Below, piece after piece: positions 49,682 through 60,352 of a stretch of DNA of 64,000 bases. Below the pieces are notes generated by a model, which saw only the letters and a list, made by a program, of their open reading frames with translations, did not search any database and was not told the DNA's origin. A program made the translations under genes and the position numbers. The number at the start of each line of letters is the position of its first letter. Position 1 is the first letter of the stretch. This DNA comes from Haliclona indistincta (lineage: Eukaryota; Porifera; Demospongiae; Haplosclerida; Chalinidae). Location of the stretch: positions 2,251,142 through 2,315,141 of the forward strand of contig OZ024785.1 of assembly GCA_964017065.1 (NCBI GenBank). The letters are read 5' to 3'.

Positions 49682-50061
49682 ATAAGAGTAAAACACTATC
49701 ACAATGTGTTGAGTAGAAGGGAGTGATCATGACAAGTGTGTTGATTTGCTGTAAGTAGACATGGGACATGACTTGTACACATTAAAATTATGGCAGCAAA
49801 TATTCTGGTGTTTATATGCTGATATAAACTGATCTTTGTTAGTGCTAATAAACATTGCTGTTCATATAAGCCTTTGGTGGGGTCTATTTTTACTTCCTTT
49901 TCTGAGAAAAGCTTGATTTACTATCTAGAAGATACTTTTGCCAACAAGACAGGCACATGATTTACGGTAGAACACCTTCCATGTGAAAACACATGTATAA
50001 AGTTATGATAAGTGAGTAATTTCAGTTCTAGGTTCGGTGTGGGCATCTTTCATAATGAGTA

Positions 50062-52115
50062 ATGAAGGCTGTGTTAAGAAGCTGTGCATTAATTTTTGCC
50101 CTGATCTTTTTACTACAATGTAAGCAACAAGTCTAGTCCAAGGTCCTGAACCAGTGAGCGTCCTTGCACCAGTTGGAAGCTTTGTGCACTTCCATTGCAT
50201 AGTGAATTTCTCTGAATTGCCTGCAAACACTTTCTTCATTCCAATCAGATGGAGAGTAAACAATGCTATATTGATCAGAATGAACAACATAGTGACAGGA
50301 AGTATATACAGTTACTCTTAAAGTGACAACAAGCTACATCTCAGCAGCTGCTTCAGTTCAGTGTAGCACACTATTAAATGGAACCATTGAAGTCTTTAGT
50401 GACATGACTGCTACTCTAACAGCATATGGTATAGTACAGTTTGCTCATTTTAGTTAATTATTGTCATTCTGTACAGGTCCACCTGAGGCACCATCAAACC
50501 TTACATCAACACAGTCCAGTGACAATGCTCTGATATTATCATGGAGTGCTCCATCCTCTCCAGTACAGCTACACTACACTGTCACAGTGTGGACCAACAC
50601 CAGTACCATCACAATGTTCAATACCTCCTCTACCACCATCACTATCAGTAGAGACAACATCACTACCAGTGACTCCACATCAGAGTGTGATCAGTATGTG
50701 TGGAGTGTCGACGTCACTGCTATCAATCCTGCTGGTACCAGTACACCAGCCAATCATAACTTCACATTGGAGTCAGGTAAGTGTGTTTAATTTGTTGAAT
50801 AAATCATTCATATCTGTCATTTTTAGCACCAATTAGTCTTCAATCTCATATCTGCATCTCAAATGAAACCAGTTGTGCTACAGTCAACTACACAGTTAGC
50901 GATTAATGTGATGTAAGTGCATAATTTTCTCATCAAGCCTACAGCTGCACTGCAGACATGAAGTACACAATAGTTGTGAGAGATGAATGCAATGATACAG
51001 TCAACACAGTTAACAGTGATAGTAGTGGTAGTTACAATGTACCATACACTATGAACTGTATCAATATCACTATCATTGCTGAGAAAATATTTGGTATACT
51101 AGAGCATTCAGTCAATACAACAGGTCAAGGTGAGTGAGTCAATTTCATCGAAATCAGTTCATAATTTCATACTTTCAGAATACTGTACCAGTCCAGTAGA
51201 TACATGTTCATTGAGTAAGCAGCACTCAATGACTCAATGTGCATTTGTTATGAATCTTTGCTAATACAGACACATCTCCAAGCCGGCCAACTAGCTGTAG
51301 TGTATCACCATCTTCATCAGGTAGCTTAGAACTAACACTGATGATTCTATTGGAGATGTGTTTCTTTGTATAGTGACAATCGTAATCATTGCTAGTAGCC
51401 TAACAGCTTGTCTGATAGTGGTATTGTCACTATTACTGATCGGAGCACTCATACACTGTAAACTGAAACAAACTATAAATGTTACTAGCAAGGGTATGTG
51501 ATGATGAGACCTTGTACAATCATTTTTTATGTTCTGTTTTATTATTCTTTACACAACATGTATTTGTAGAGGCATCGTTAGCACTGTAAGAAAATTATAA
51601 TTGTCAACAATATTACTTGATTTTTTGTTATCAGAGATAAAACTACTCCGTCATCAACTATGAAAGAGCTTCAGATAGACGTGAGTGATGTCTTTTGAAG
51701 AATTTTGCGATAATTTTGTAATAATATTATGTCACTTAGTTGGCATACTATGTCATACTTAGTTGGTAATACCAGCAATAGCACTAAGGTAATCATTGCT
51801 TGTTTATGCTGGAAAAGTGCTAGCTGTGTTAGTATATTGCTATTGTGAGTGCTGTATAATTAGAATATCTGTGTAGCGTAAGAGAAATAATATTAAAGAC
51901 GACAAGAAAGTTGATGTAAATCATGCTTATCGTATAGCGATGTACCAGCAGGTGAGCTGCAGTTATTAACTGATCATCATTGATCATTACTTTTGATGCA
52001 GGGCAGATCACTTGATAGTGGGCAGCAATCAGATGAAGTGCAATATGATGAGATTGATCCTAATACAACAGGATTCATTACCTCCACTAACATTGCTTAC
52101 TCTGTGCACCCATAA
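50062..52115 (+). pseudogene. R11: T-type receptor pseudogene
   Basis: The signal region MKAVLRSCALIFALIFLLQC is followed by a one-base loss that shifts the frame before GPEPVSVLAPVGS. A four-base insertion near 50300 shifts it again in the Ig domain. FN3 (50477-50776) is open and has a two-residue insertion (SVDVTAI). The second-domain exon after 50939 has lost a base at its acceptor and part of its start. Membrane, KTTPSSTMKELQID and tail exons remain, with YRIAMYQQ in place of YGIATNQQ, and the end is intact (SDEVQYDEID, YSVHP, stop at 52115). Confidence 0.8.
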
Positions 52116-52460
52116 CTTACAGTACTAGAATTTTCAGTGAGAATTTTTCAAGTGTAGTTACTACAACAAGACAATAAATTGATGTTATTAATCTGATCAG
52201 ATGCTGTGAATGACAGTTTGAGATTTTAAAAGCTGGCATAAAACAGATAGTAGATACTACATTGAATATTATAGCTGATGTCGGTTGCCTGCCTAAGTAT
52301 TATAGGTAGGTCTGGTGTAGCTGACTAGTACACAGTGAAGATATGAAAAAACAGGGCAGCAAATTGAGGTGCTTGTGTGCTGTTATGTTTCAAGATATAA
52401 ATGAACATGTACTGACATTATACTCATTAGCATCTGTAGAGTACAGTACACAGCAAGTAA

Positions 52461-52630
52461 CCTGTACTGTTCATGCAATGTCTCCGTAGGTCGATTCACA
52501 ACTGTTTACTCCTTTTTTTTCGATTGATCGGTCACTTGGGAATTGCCTATAGAATACTAAAGTCGAGGGTACGTAATTGAATATCTTCATGTTCTTCTGT
52601 CTTCATGAGTCTCATGTATCTTTTCAAGAA
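52461..52630 (+). promoter_or_regulatory. Conserved upstream block of R12
   Basis: Nearly the same as the R5, R6 and R8 upstream blocks. Confidence 0.55.
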
Positions 52631-54423
52631 ATGGAGATCTTTTCAAGAAGCTGTGCATTGACTCTTGTCTTCCTTTTCATGCAAAAATGTACAGCAGCTA
52701 GTCTAGTCCAAGGTCCTGAACCAGTGAGTGTCCTTGCACCAGTTGGAAGCTTTGTGGACTTTACCTGCACAGTGAATCAATCTGAATTGCCTGCAAATAC
52801 CTTCTTCAATCTTTTTGAATGGAGGATAAACAATGCTATCTTGATAGTGATAGGCAATACAGTTACTCTTGAAGTAGCAATGAGCTACATCTCAGCAGCT
52901 GCTTCAGTTCAGTGTAGCACAATATTAAATGGAACCGAAGTCTTTAGTGACATGACTGCTACTCTAACAGCATATGGTATACGTAGCTAGTACAGTTTGC
53001 TCATTTTAGTTAACTATTGTCATTCTCTATACAGGTCCACCTGAGGCACCATCAAACCTCACATCAAGACAGTCCAGTGACAATGCTCTGATATTATCAT
53101 GGAGTGCTCCATCCTCTCCAGTACAGCTACACTACACTGTCACAGTGTGGACCAACACCAGTACCATCACAATGTTCACTACCTCCTCCACCACCATCAC
53201 TATCAGTAGAGACAACATCACTACCAGTGACTCCACATCAGAGTGTGATCAGTATGTGTGGAGTGTCACTGCTATCAATCCTGCTGGTACCAGTACACCT
53301 ACTAACATCACTGCCACAATACCATCAGGTTTGATTGATTCACAGTATGTATGTTTACACTATTCTATCAGCTCCAGTTGGTGGTGTACTCAGTTTACTG
53401 TATACAAGCAACTCACTAGTCATATCACTGAAGGTAAGAAGACTGATATATAGTTTTCAATTACATGCATGTATGAAAAAATCTTTGTTCTAATTTTAAG
53501 GATGTTCAGTGTTTGATCGGTGATGTTAATTTCGGTATTGTTCTGAGCAGTATTTGCAGCAGTGCTAGTGTGTCTGACAGTATTGTACAGCTGGTCCCTA
53601 TCAATGATAGTGTACAGTACACACTACCAGTATCACACAGTTGGACCAACATCACACTATTAGTAGAGAATCAATACGGCACACTCACACACACTGTTGA
53701 TATCAATCAAACAGGTATGATGTAAACGGTCACTTTTTCAAATTTAAAAATCATTCCTTCACAGAAGTTTGTGTCACTGTATTACAAACTCTTGCAATCA
53801 ATAGTAAGATGATGCATTTTATTTAGTTTGATTCAACCCATGCACAGATACATCAGTGATTAGTGTGCTCCCATCTCTCACGCCATCACCTTCAATAGTT
53901 ACATGTAGCCTTTCGAGTGAGTCGCATATACTACTGAGTATTGAATTGTCAATATGACTCACACAGATCATCAACTCTTATGGCTGATATTGGTAGTACC
54001 AGTAACAGTAGTACTAGTATTATCATTAGTAGCACATGTAATTATTGCTTGTTTATGCTGGAAAAAGTGCAGTGCCAATAAAGTGAGTGCTGTATATTCA
54101 AGTCATTTTATGTATTTATCATGTGTAGCATAATTTTATGTATTTATCATGTGTAGCATAAGAGAAATATTGATCCAGACATGAAAATGGATGTCAATGA
54201 TGCTTATGGTATAGCGACAAACCAGCAGGTAAGCTGCAGTTATTAAAATGATTATTATTGAACATTACTTTTAATGCAGGGCAGATCGCTTGATGGTGGG
54301 CAGCAATCAGTGTTCCTTGATGAAGTGCAATATGATGAGATTGATCCCAATGCAACAGGATTCATTACCTCCACTAACATTGCTTACTCTGTGCATCCAC
54401 AGTGTGCCTCATTCAGCAAATGA
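52631..54423 (+). CDS. R12: S-type receptor with extended C-terminus
   Basis: Exons: 52631-52976 (signal MEIFSRSCALTLVFLFM, Ig about five residues shorter than in R6), 53035-53328 (FN3), 53372-53433 and 53501-53714 (second domain), 53765-53803, 53848-53916 (stalk), 53967-54082 (membrane, CWKKCSANK), 54157-54228 (NDAYGIA), 54280-54423. The last exon has LDEVQYDEID and then reads into inserted DNA, ending VHPQCASFSK instead of VHP. The intron before 54157 has a small tandem duplication (atgtatttatcatgtgtagc), giving two possible acceptors. In frame throughout. Confidence 0.86.
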
Positions 54424-54760
54424 ATGCTGTGGTTAGCATAAACCACACAATTGAGTGTAACTAGTAATGGACAGTACTGCAACCGATGCTCTATATGAGC
54501 TGCTTGCAACCATCTTTATAATGTTAACCAATGTGTAAGATTTATCTTTACTAACAATACGATGAATAATGAAGCCAGGAACTGAGAGGCATACCAGTCA
54601 CACACACCAGTGTCACTACCAGTCACATCACATGCCAGACAGAAGCCTAGCTAGCTGGCTATGGTATCTCAGCAGTGCTCTGTCAGTGCATTCTTGTTAA
54701 GAGTTACTACAAACCTAATAATGCTCTTGACTCAAGTTAAAATATTTATGGTGCACTCAT
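54400..54760 (+). mobile_element. Insertion at the 3' end of R12
   Basis: Compared with R8, about 360 bp are inserted between gtgcatcca and gtgcactca, which look like a degenerate 9-bp target duplication. A shorter copy is at the same place in R6. No terminal repeats recognised. Confidence 0.55.
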
Positions 54761-55239
54761 AATTCACTGAAATTTTATCAATGTAGTTAGTTACTACACG
54801 TCTCTGAAACAAGACAATAATTAATCTGATCAGATGCTGTGTTTGAGATATTAAAACAGGAATAAAGCAGAGAGTATGTTGATACTACATTAGCTGATGT
54901 CGGTTGCCTGCCTGACTATTATAGGTAAGTCAGGTGTAGCTGACTTGTACACAGTTAAGTCATTCAATAACAGGGCAGCAAATTGAGGTCAGTGGTTGTG
55001 TACTTATATGTTAATGAACATGTACTGACATTCACTAGCATCTGTAGAGTACAGTACACAACAAGTAACCTGCACTGTACATGCCACATCTCCATGGGGT
55101 TGATGTTTATTCCTTTTTCTTTTTCTTGATTGTTCTATCCTTCTTGGTCACATGGGAATTAACTGTGGAATATTGCATACTGATACATAAACGAAGATCT
55201 GTTCTACCGCCTTCATGGGTCTAATGTATCTTTTCAAGA
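54761..55239. other. Intergenic DNA between R12 and R13
   Basis: Conserved 3' flank of S-type genes, then the diverged upstream block leading to R13. No gene recognised. Confidence 0.5.
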
Positions 55240-55462
55240 ATGGAGATTTTGTCAAGAAGTTGTGCATTGATTCTTGTCTTCATAATGTACAGCAGCTAGT
55301 CTAGTCCAAGGTCCTGAACCAGTGAGTGTCCTTGCACCAGTTGGAAGCCTTGTGGACTTCACCTGCACAACAAATCCATCTGACTTGCCTGCAAACACCT
55401 TCTTCGATCTTATTCGATGGAGGATAAACAATGCTACATTGATCAGAATGAACCAAGCAGTC
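55240..55462 (+). pseudogene. R13: receptor fragment (signal and partial Ig)
   Basis: The start MEILSRSCALILVF is followed by an 11-base deletion that breaks the frame, then an Ig part (VSVLAPVGS, FTCTTNPS) that stops matching at AACCAAGCAGT (55460). Foreign sequence follows. No FN3 of its own. A dead remnant. Confidence 0.85.
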
Positions 55463-55540
55463 CTTAACATTGAATCAATAGTAGAACTTCCCTTGCAAAC
55501 GTTACAAACAATACTTGATGACAGAAAATCTCTTAAACTA

Positions 55541-55601
55541 TCAAACTTGACTGACGTATAGATACACAGAGGATGTGTGTCTATACGTCGGTCAAGTTTG
55601 A
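55541..55601. repeat. Inverted repeat (hairpin)
   Basis: tcaaacttgactgacgtata at the left is matched by tatacgtcggtcaagtttga at the right with one mismatch and an inner acacag/tgtgt extension. It starts about 80 bp after the break in R13, so it may mark the inserted element. Confidence 0.75.
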
Positions 55602-55926
55602 TTGTTTAGCGTATTTCCAAGTCTACGTATGAGTGTCCGACTATAGATGGTGACTGAAAATAGGTGCGGCTTACTCTATTGTCTCACTGGCAGATATATT
55701 TAACATCTGGTATTCAATTTTTCAAAATCGTTATCACTTGAGCCTCAAATGTTACAATCTCAATCTGATGCGATTAAAAGATGTGACTAACCATAGTGCT
55801 ACCCTTATCTGATATCTATTTTCAAAACTCGCGCGCTGATGTTGAGGGTGGTACTCGTCACGTGCGCAGTACTCGCTCGTGCGTGCGCTCAATGAGTTAC
55901 CCGTACCTTTCAATTGCAAGGTACTG

Positions 55927-56220
55927 CAGGCGCGTGTCTAGCCAGACTAGCGAGCGCGACCGAAACGTCTCATTAATATTCATGATATTCATTAAATTTC
56001 GTCATTATTATCATCGCTCACTGGATTTGTTCTTCGCTGAAGCTAATGGAAAACAGTCTAAACTACCTTAGAGTGGGATATTGGTAGCTGTTAAGTTTGT
56101 TCTAATAACAATTATGATAAATCTATAGCCACAGTGTAGTTTAATGCAATGAATAATTTAAAAATTCAATGCTGAGGGGGGTGCTAGAGCACCCTGAGCC
56201 CTATCGTGGACACGCGCCTG
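55927..56220. mobile_element. hAT-like MITE, relative of the one at 2051
   Basis: The ends caggcgcgtgtc (55927-55938) and gacacgcgcctg (56209-56220) are perfect inverted repeats. Near the right end, in inverse orientation, is ctcagggtgctc plus agcacccccct, the same subterminal sequence as in the 2051-2352 element. Non-coding. It lies 19 bp upstream of the R14 start. Confidence 0.7.
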
Positions 56221-56239
56221 GTTACGGTAGACTGTAACG

Positions 56240-57175
56240 ATGCAGTGCAAACTCTCGCGAAAGCTAGCATTCTTTATTCTTTACCTCGTCTGCTGCCATG
56301 ACTACGGTCTCAGTGTTTTGATAGCAAGTAACGCGATTCCTGAAGATGGCGTTATGCTATCATGCTCAGGAACGAGCCCACGATGGAGTCTCAACATGAC
56401 ACTACTGAACATAGACGATCTTCCAGATGGGCTCGGTGTTTCAATTGTCGGAAGTGAAAGAAACATCACTATTATGCAGTCTAATGTACTAGCTTATAAC
56501 AACAGTTTATTTCAATGCAGTTCTACTGGAAACTTCACTGACTCTGGTTCTGTGACTACTACTATCATCACTGTATATGGTATAGCTATTATACATGATA
56601 AGTCAAATAAACTAAATTTGCATCAAATGCAGGTCCTCCCTCAGAACCAGTTCATCTATCATCAGAGCTGTCACAAGTAGCTGATGTACTAGTGCTGAGC
56701 TGGTCTCCTCCATGGGCTCCTGATGGAGTACAGCTACACTACACTGTCACAGTGTGGACCAACACCAGTACCATCACAATGTTCAATACCTCCTCCACCA
56801 CCATCAATATCAGTAGAGACAACCTCACTACCAGTTATTCCACATCAGAGTGTGATCAGTATGTGTGGAGTGTCACTGCTATCAATCCTGCTGGTACCAG
56901 TACACCAGCCAATCATAACTTCACATTGGAGTCAGGTAAGTGTGTATAATTTGTTGAATAAACATTACTATCTGTCATTTCTAGCACCAATTAGTCTTCA
57001 ATCTGATATCTGTGTCTCAAATGGAACCAATTGTGCTACAGTCGACTACACGGTTAGTGATTAATGTGATGTAAGTGCATAATTTTCTTAACAGGCTTAC
57101 AGCTGCACTAACACTGCAGACATGAAGTATACAATAATTGTGGGAGAGGATTGCAATGATACAGTCAACTGTTGA
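56240..57175 (+). CDS. R14: truncated, possibly secreted Ig/FN3 protein
   Basis: Exons: 56240-56579 (signal MQCKLSRKLAFFILYLVCCH, then an Ig-like domain unlike the others: VMLSCSG, FQCSS), 56633-56935 (FN3 starting SEPVHLSSEL; ADVLVLSWSPPW resembles R1), 56985-57052 and 57107-57175 (start of a T second domain). The last exon runs into unrelated DNA and stops after CNDTVNC. No membrane helix or tail follows, so the product would be secreted. Either a soluble receptor or a gene that lost its 3' half. Confidence 0.65.
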
Positions 57176-57453
57176 AGATATAGACACTTTAGACTGTTGG
57201 ACATAGCTAGATAGGTGTTGTGTTAAATTTTGCCTGTTTTATGTGTTTGTTCCTGTCTATGTCAGCACCATTCAGTTTTGTGTATAGTCAGCAACTCTTT
57301 CTGTCATGTCAGCCTTTTACTTTCTTCTTGTAATCTGCTGTGCTAACCCGTTTTTATCTATTTAAGTCTTTGTATCATGCAGTTTGTTCAGTTGTTGCTA
57401 TAGTCATTGTTCCAAGTGCTAGGCTGTAGTATACCGTCAGACGTTGGTGTGCA
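57176..57453. other. Unassigned DNA between R14 and R15
   Basis: T-rich sequence without homology to the rest of the cluster. It joins truncated R14 to truncated R15, so it may be an insertion or a deletion junction. Confidence 0.4.
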
Positions 57454-59211
57454 ATGATTACCATAGCGCTTGGGCTACTTATCACTGGGCCAGGATGTTG
57501 TCGCTCCACTCGACTCCATGGTGACGTTCACGTGTGTAGTGCACACAACTGAGACACCAGCAGGAGCGAAACAGCTCAATATTAATACTGATGGATTGGC
57601 TACTTGGCTAGTAAACGGCACTGTCTGCAATACTGACAGAACGTGATTGGGAATGGTACATTAAGTATTGCTAGTCGTCAGCTAACAGTAAGACTATCTT
57701 ACTGGTGTACCTGTTCAATGTTTGGTTGTTGTGCTGATTGGTGCTATGACTATGCCTTTCGGGAGCAATAATGCTATACTAACAGCTTATGGTGAGCATG
57801 TGTTTTGATGTCTGCACTTGACGTCCACTGCACACACTCTCTCTCATAATATCTACAGGTCCTCCTGAGGCACCATCAAACCTCAAATCAACACAGTCCA
57901 GTGACAATGCTCTGATATTATCATGGAGTGCTCCATCCTCTCCAGTACAGCTACACTACACTGTCACAGTGTGGACCAACACCAGTACCATCACAATGTT
58001 CAACACCTCCTCCACCAGCATCGCTATCAGTAGAGACAACATCACTGGAAACACAACAGATTGTGATATTTACACATTCAGTGTCACTGCTATCAATCCT
58101 GCTGGTAGTAGTGTACCAGCCAACCATACCTCACCTCTTACAGCTCAGTCAGGTACGTTAGTGCATTGTCAATGCATGTATGCTAAATCAGATCAATTTC
58201 AGTACCTACTGATGTTCAATCTGATATCTGCATATCAAGTCAGAGCAACTGTGCTACAGTTAATTATTCAGTTAGTGAATTTCCGATTGAAATGTCATAC
58301 TAAATTATTACATTCAACTGCAGGCTTTCAGTTGTACCAGGATTAACTACAGACTAGTTGTAAGAGACACATGCAATGATACAGCTGATTCTATAGTTAT
58401 TGAGGATAATAGTGGTAGTTATAATATACCATACACTATGAACTGTACCACCATTACTATCATTGCTAATAATTCTCATGGGATATCAACAAACCATTCA
58501 GTCAATACAACTAGTCCCAGTGAGTCAGTCTACCACAACATTTGAAAACAATGTAAATACATTTTCAGGTTACTGTGCCAGACCAGTACAAATGTGTTCA
58601 ATAAGTAAGAATGCTGTACAGCTTATGTATAGTCATGTATTTAATTGTGACCAATGAATCTTTAGTTAATACAACCACATCATCTCAAAGTCTGGCGACC
58701 ATTTCTCCGATCATTGGCAGTATCACTCCTTCATCAGGTAAGCACCCACTGATCATGGTTGAGATTAAGAAGAGATATCGTTTCTTTACAGAGACAATCG
58801 TAATCATTGCTAGTAGTGTGGCTGGAGTAGTACTAGCACTGATAGTGTTATTGTCACTAATACTGATCGTAACACTCATACGCTGCAAACTGAAATGGAA
58901 TAAAGGAGAAGCTACTATCACCAGCAAGAGTATGTTGTGATAAAACTATGTACCCACTATCTGTTACACTTTCTTTTCCCTTGCTCTAGAATCTGAATTG
59001 TAAGGAATCAGTTTTTGTGAAATATTTTGTATCATTCAATTGTTATAGAGGTAAAATGACGCTACCACCAACTTTGAAAGGACTACAGGCAAATGTAATA
59101 AGTTTATTCATGCTCATGTCATCATGTGATCTATTTGTACTATTTCAGTTTAGTGACAACCTGGATCCTATCGATGACAAACAAGCTTACAGTATGATAA
59201 AGAGAAACTAG
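57454..59211 (+). pseudogene. R15: L-type receptor with broken Ig exon and intact 3' exons
   Basis: The signal and Ig exon (about 57454-57791) resembles R3 and R16 but has a deletion after LLITGP and other indels, so no frame spans it. Exons from FN3 onward are open: 57859-58152 (FN3 with GNTTDCDIYTFSVT), 58203-58270, 58324-58519, 58569-58604, 58666-58737, 58792-58929 (membrane, LIRCKLKWNKGE), 58990-58999, 59049-59094 (GKMTLPPTLKGLQAN), 59149-59211 (LDPIDDKQAYSMIKRN, stop). The tail is much shorter than in R3. Either a pseudogene by Ig damage or a gene using an unseen 5' exon. Confidence 0.7.
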
Positions 59212-59212
59212 T

Positions 59213-59576
59213 ACATGTAATCACTGCTTGTTTGTGCTGGAAAAAGTGCAGTGCCAGTAAAGTGAGTATTGTATGATCAAGTCATTTACATTTTATCATT
59301 TGTAGCATAAGAGAAATATTGATCCAGACATGAAAATGGATATCAATGATGCTTATGGTATAGCGATGAACCATCAGGTGAGCGGTGAGCTGCAGTTATT
59401 AAAAATAATTATTATAATTACATGTATTGAACATTACTTTTAATTTAATGCAGGGCAGATCACTTGATGGTGGGCAGCAATCAGTGTTCCTTGATGAAGT
59501 GCAATATGATGTGGTTGATCCTAATACAACAGGATTCATTACCTCCACTAACATTGCTTACTCTGTACACCCATAG
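59213..59576 (+). pseudogene. S-type tail exons downstream of R15
   Basis: A partial S membrane exon (about 59213-59261, CLCWKKCSASK) and two intact tail exons, 59306-59377 (NDAYGIAMNHQ) and 59454-59576 (LDEVQYDVVDP, ending YSVHP, stop TAG), follow R15. The 59306 exon starts in phase 0, the phase in which R15 exon 59049-59094 ends, so R15 could splice to them instead of its own last exon. The ITIM-like +3 residue is V, which still fits the consensus. Confidence 0.65.
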
Positions 59577-59936
59577 TTCACTGAATTATAATGTGTGTAG
59601 TTACTACTTGTCTCTGAAATAAGACAATAAACTGATGAAAATTTGACAGTTTTAGCCTAAGTTTTATTTAAAGCAGAGAGTAGCTAGATGCTATATCTGA
59701 TGTCGGTTCCTGCCTCAGTATTATATGTAGGCAAGGAGGTAAAGCACGTTGCTGTTCACAAGTCGGTTTCTGCATTAAGTACAATAAGTGCTGTGTTCAT
59801 AATGAGCTGTTTACTGGTTCAAATTGTGAGCTATCATGAGATATTGTTAGTTCATTTACGCTTGGTAGTGAAACAGCAAACTGGTACTTGGTTGATGAAA
59901 CATGTGCCAACTAATGCGTATGGCTTTGACTCTCAG

Positions 59937-60201
59937 GTTATCCAGTGAGTACAGTGGTAGGACTGTCTCTTGGTATTGTTACTGCATATCTTCTTGGACT
60001 GAGCACATGCAGTTAGTGTCATTGGTATCATTGTCTGGCTTTGTGTCAGGACGATATCAGTTACATACGTTGATCACTGATACATTGTGTTCACAACTTT
60101 CTGCAGGTGTTGCAAAAGACAATAACAGTACAGCACCAAATGAGGCTTATGATGGAGTGCATAATTTATGTCAGCAAATAATTATTGTTCCTACAATGTA
60201 G
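59937..60201 (+). pseudogene. Relic transmembrane and tail exons upstream of R16
   Basis: After ctctcag the sequence encodes YPVSTVVGLSLGIVTAYLLG, then a stop within the hydrophobic stretch. A second exon (about 60107-60201) encodes VAKDNNSTAPNEAYDGVHN and ends at a stop. It matches the relic at 24752-24960, again just upstream of a gene starting MEHCHRLLSL. Remains of a lost receptor subfamily. Confidence 0.6.
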
Positions 60202-60239
60202 GTGTGAAAACCAAGAAATTATAATAAATTATTGAAACT

Positions 60240-60352
60240 CTATTGCTCCCGCTTGAGGGGGCAATTTTAGCCTTGATGCATATGTCGGGCTCTCAAAAAC
60301 GGCGCTGAGCGGCAGATGTGCAATACAGAACGCGAAGAGGAAAGACGAAGAA
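60240..60352 (+). promoter_or_regulatory. Conserved 5' flank of R16
   Basis: Shares cgctgagcggcagatgtgca, the cccgcttgaggg segment and gaggaaagacgaaga with the R3 flank. A likely promoter or leader. Confidence 0.5.
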
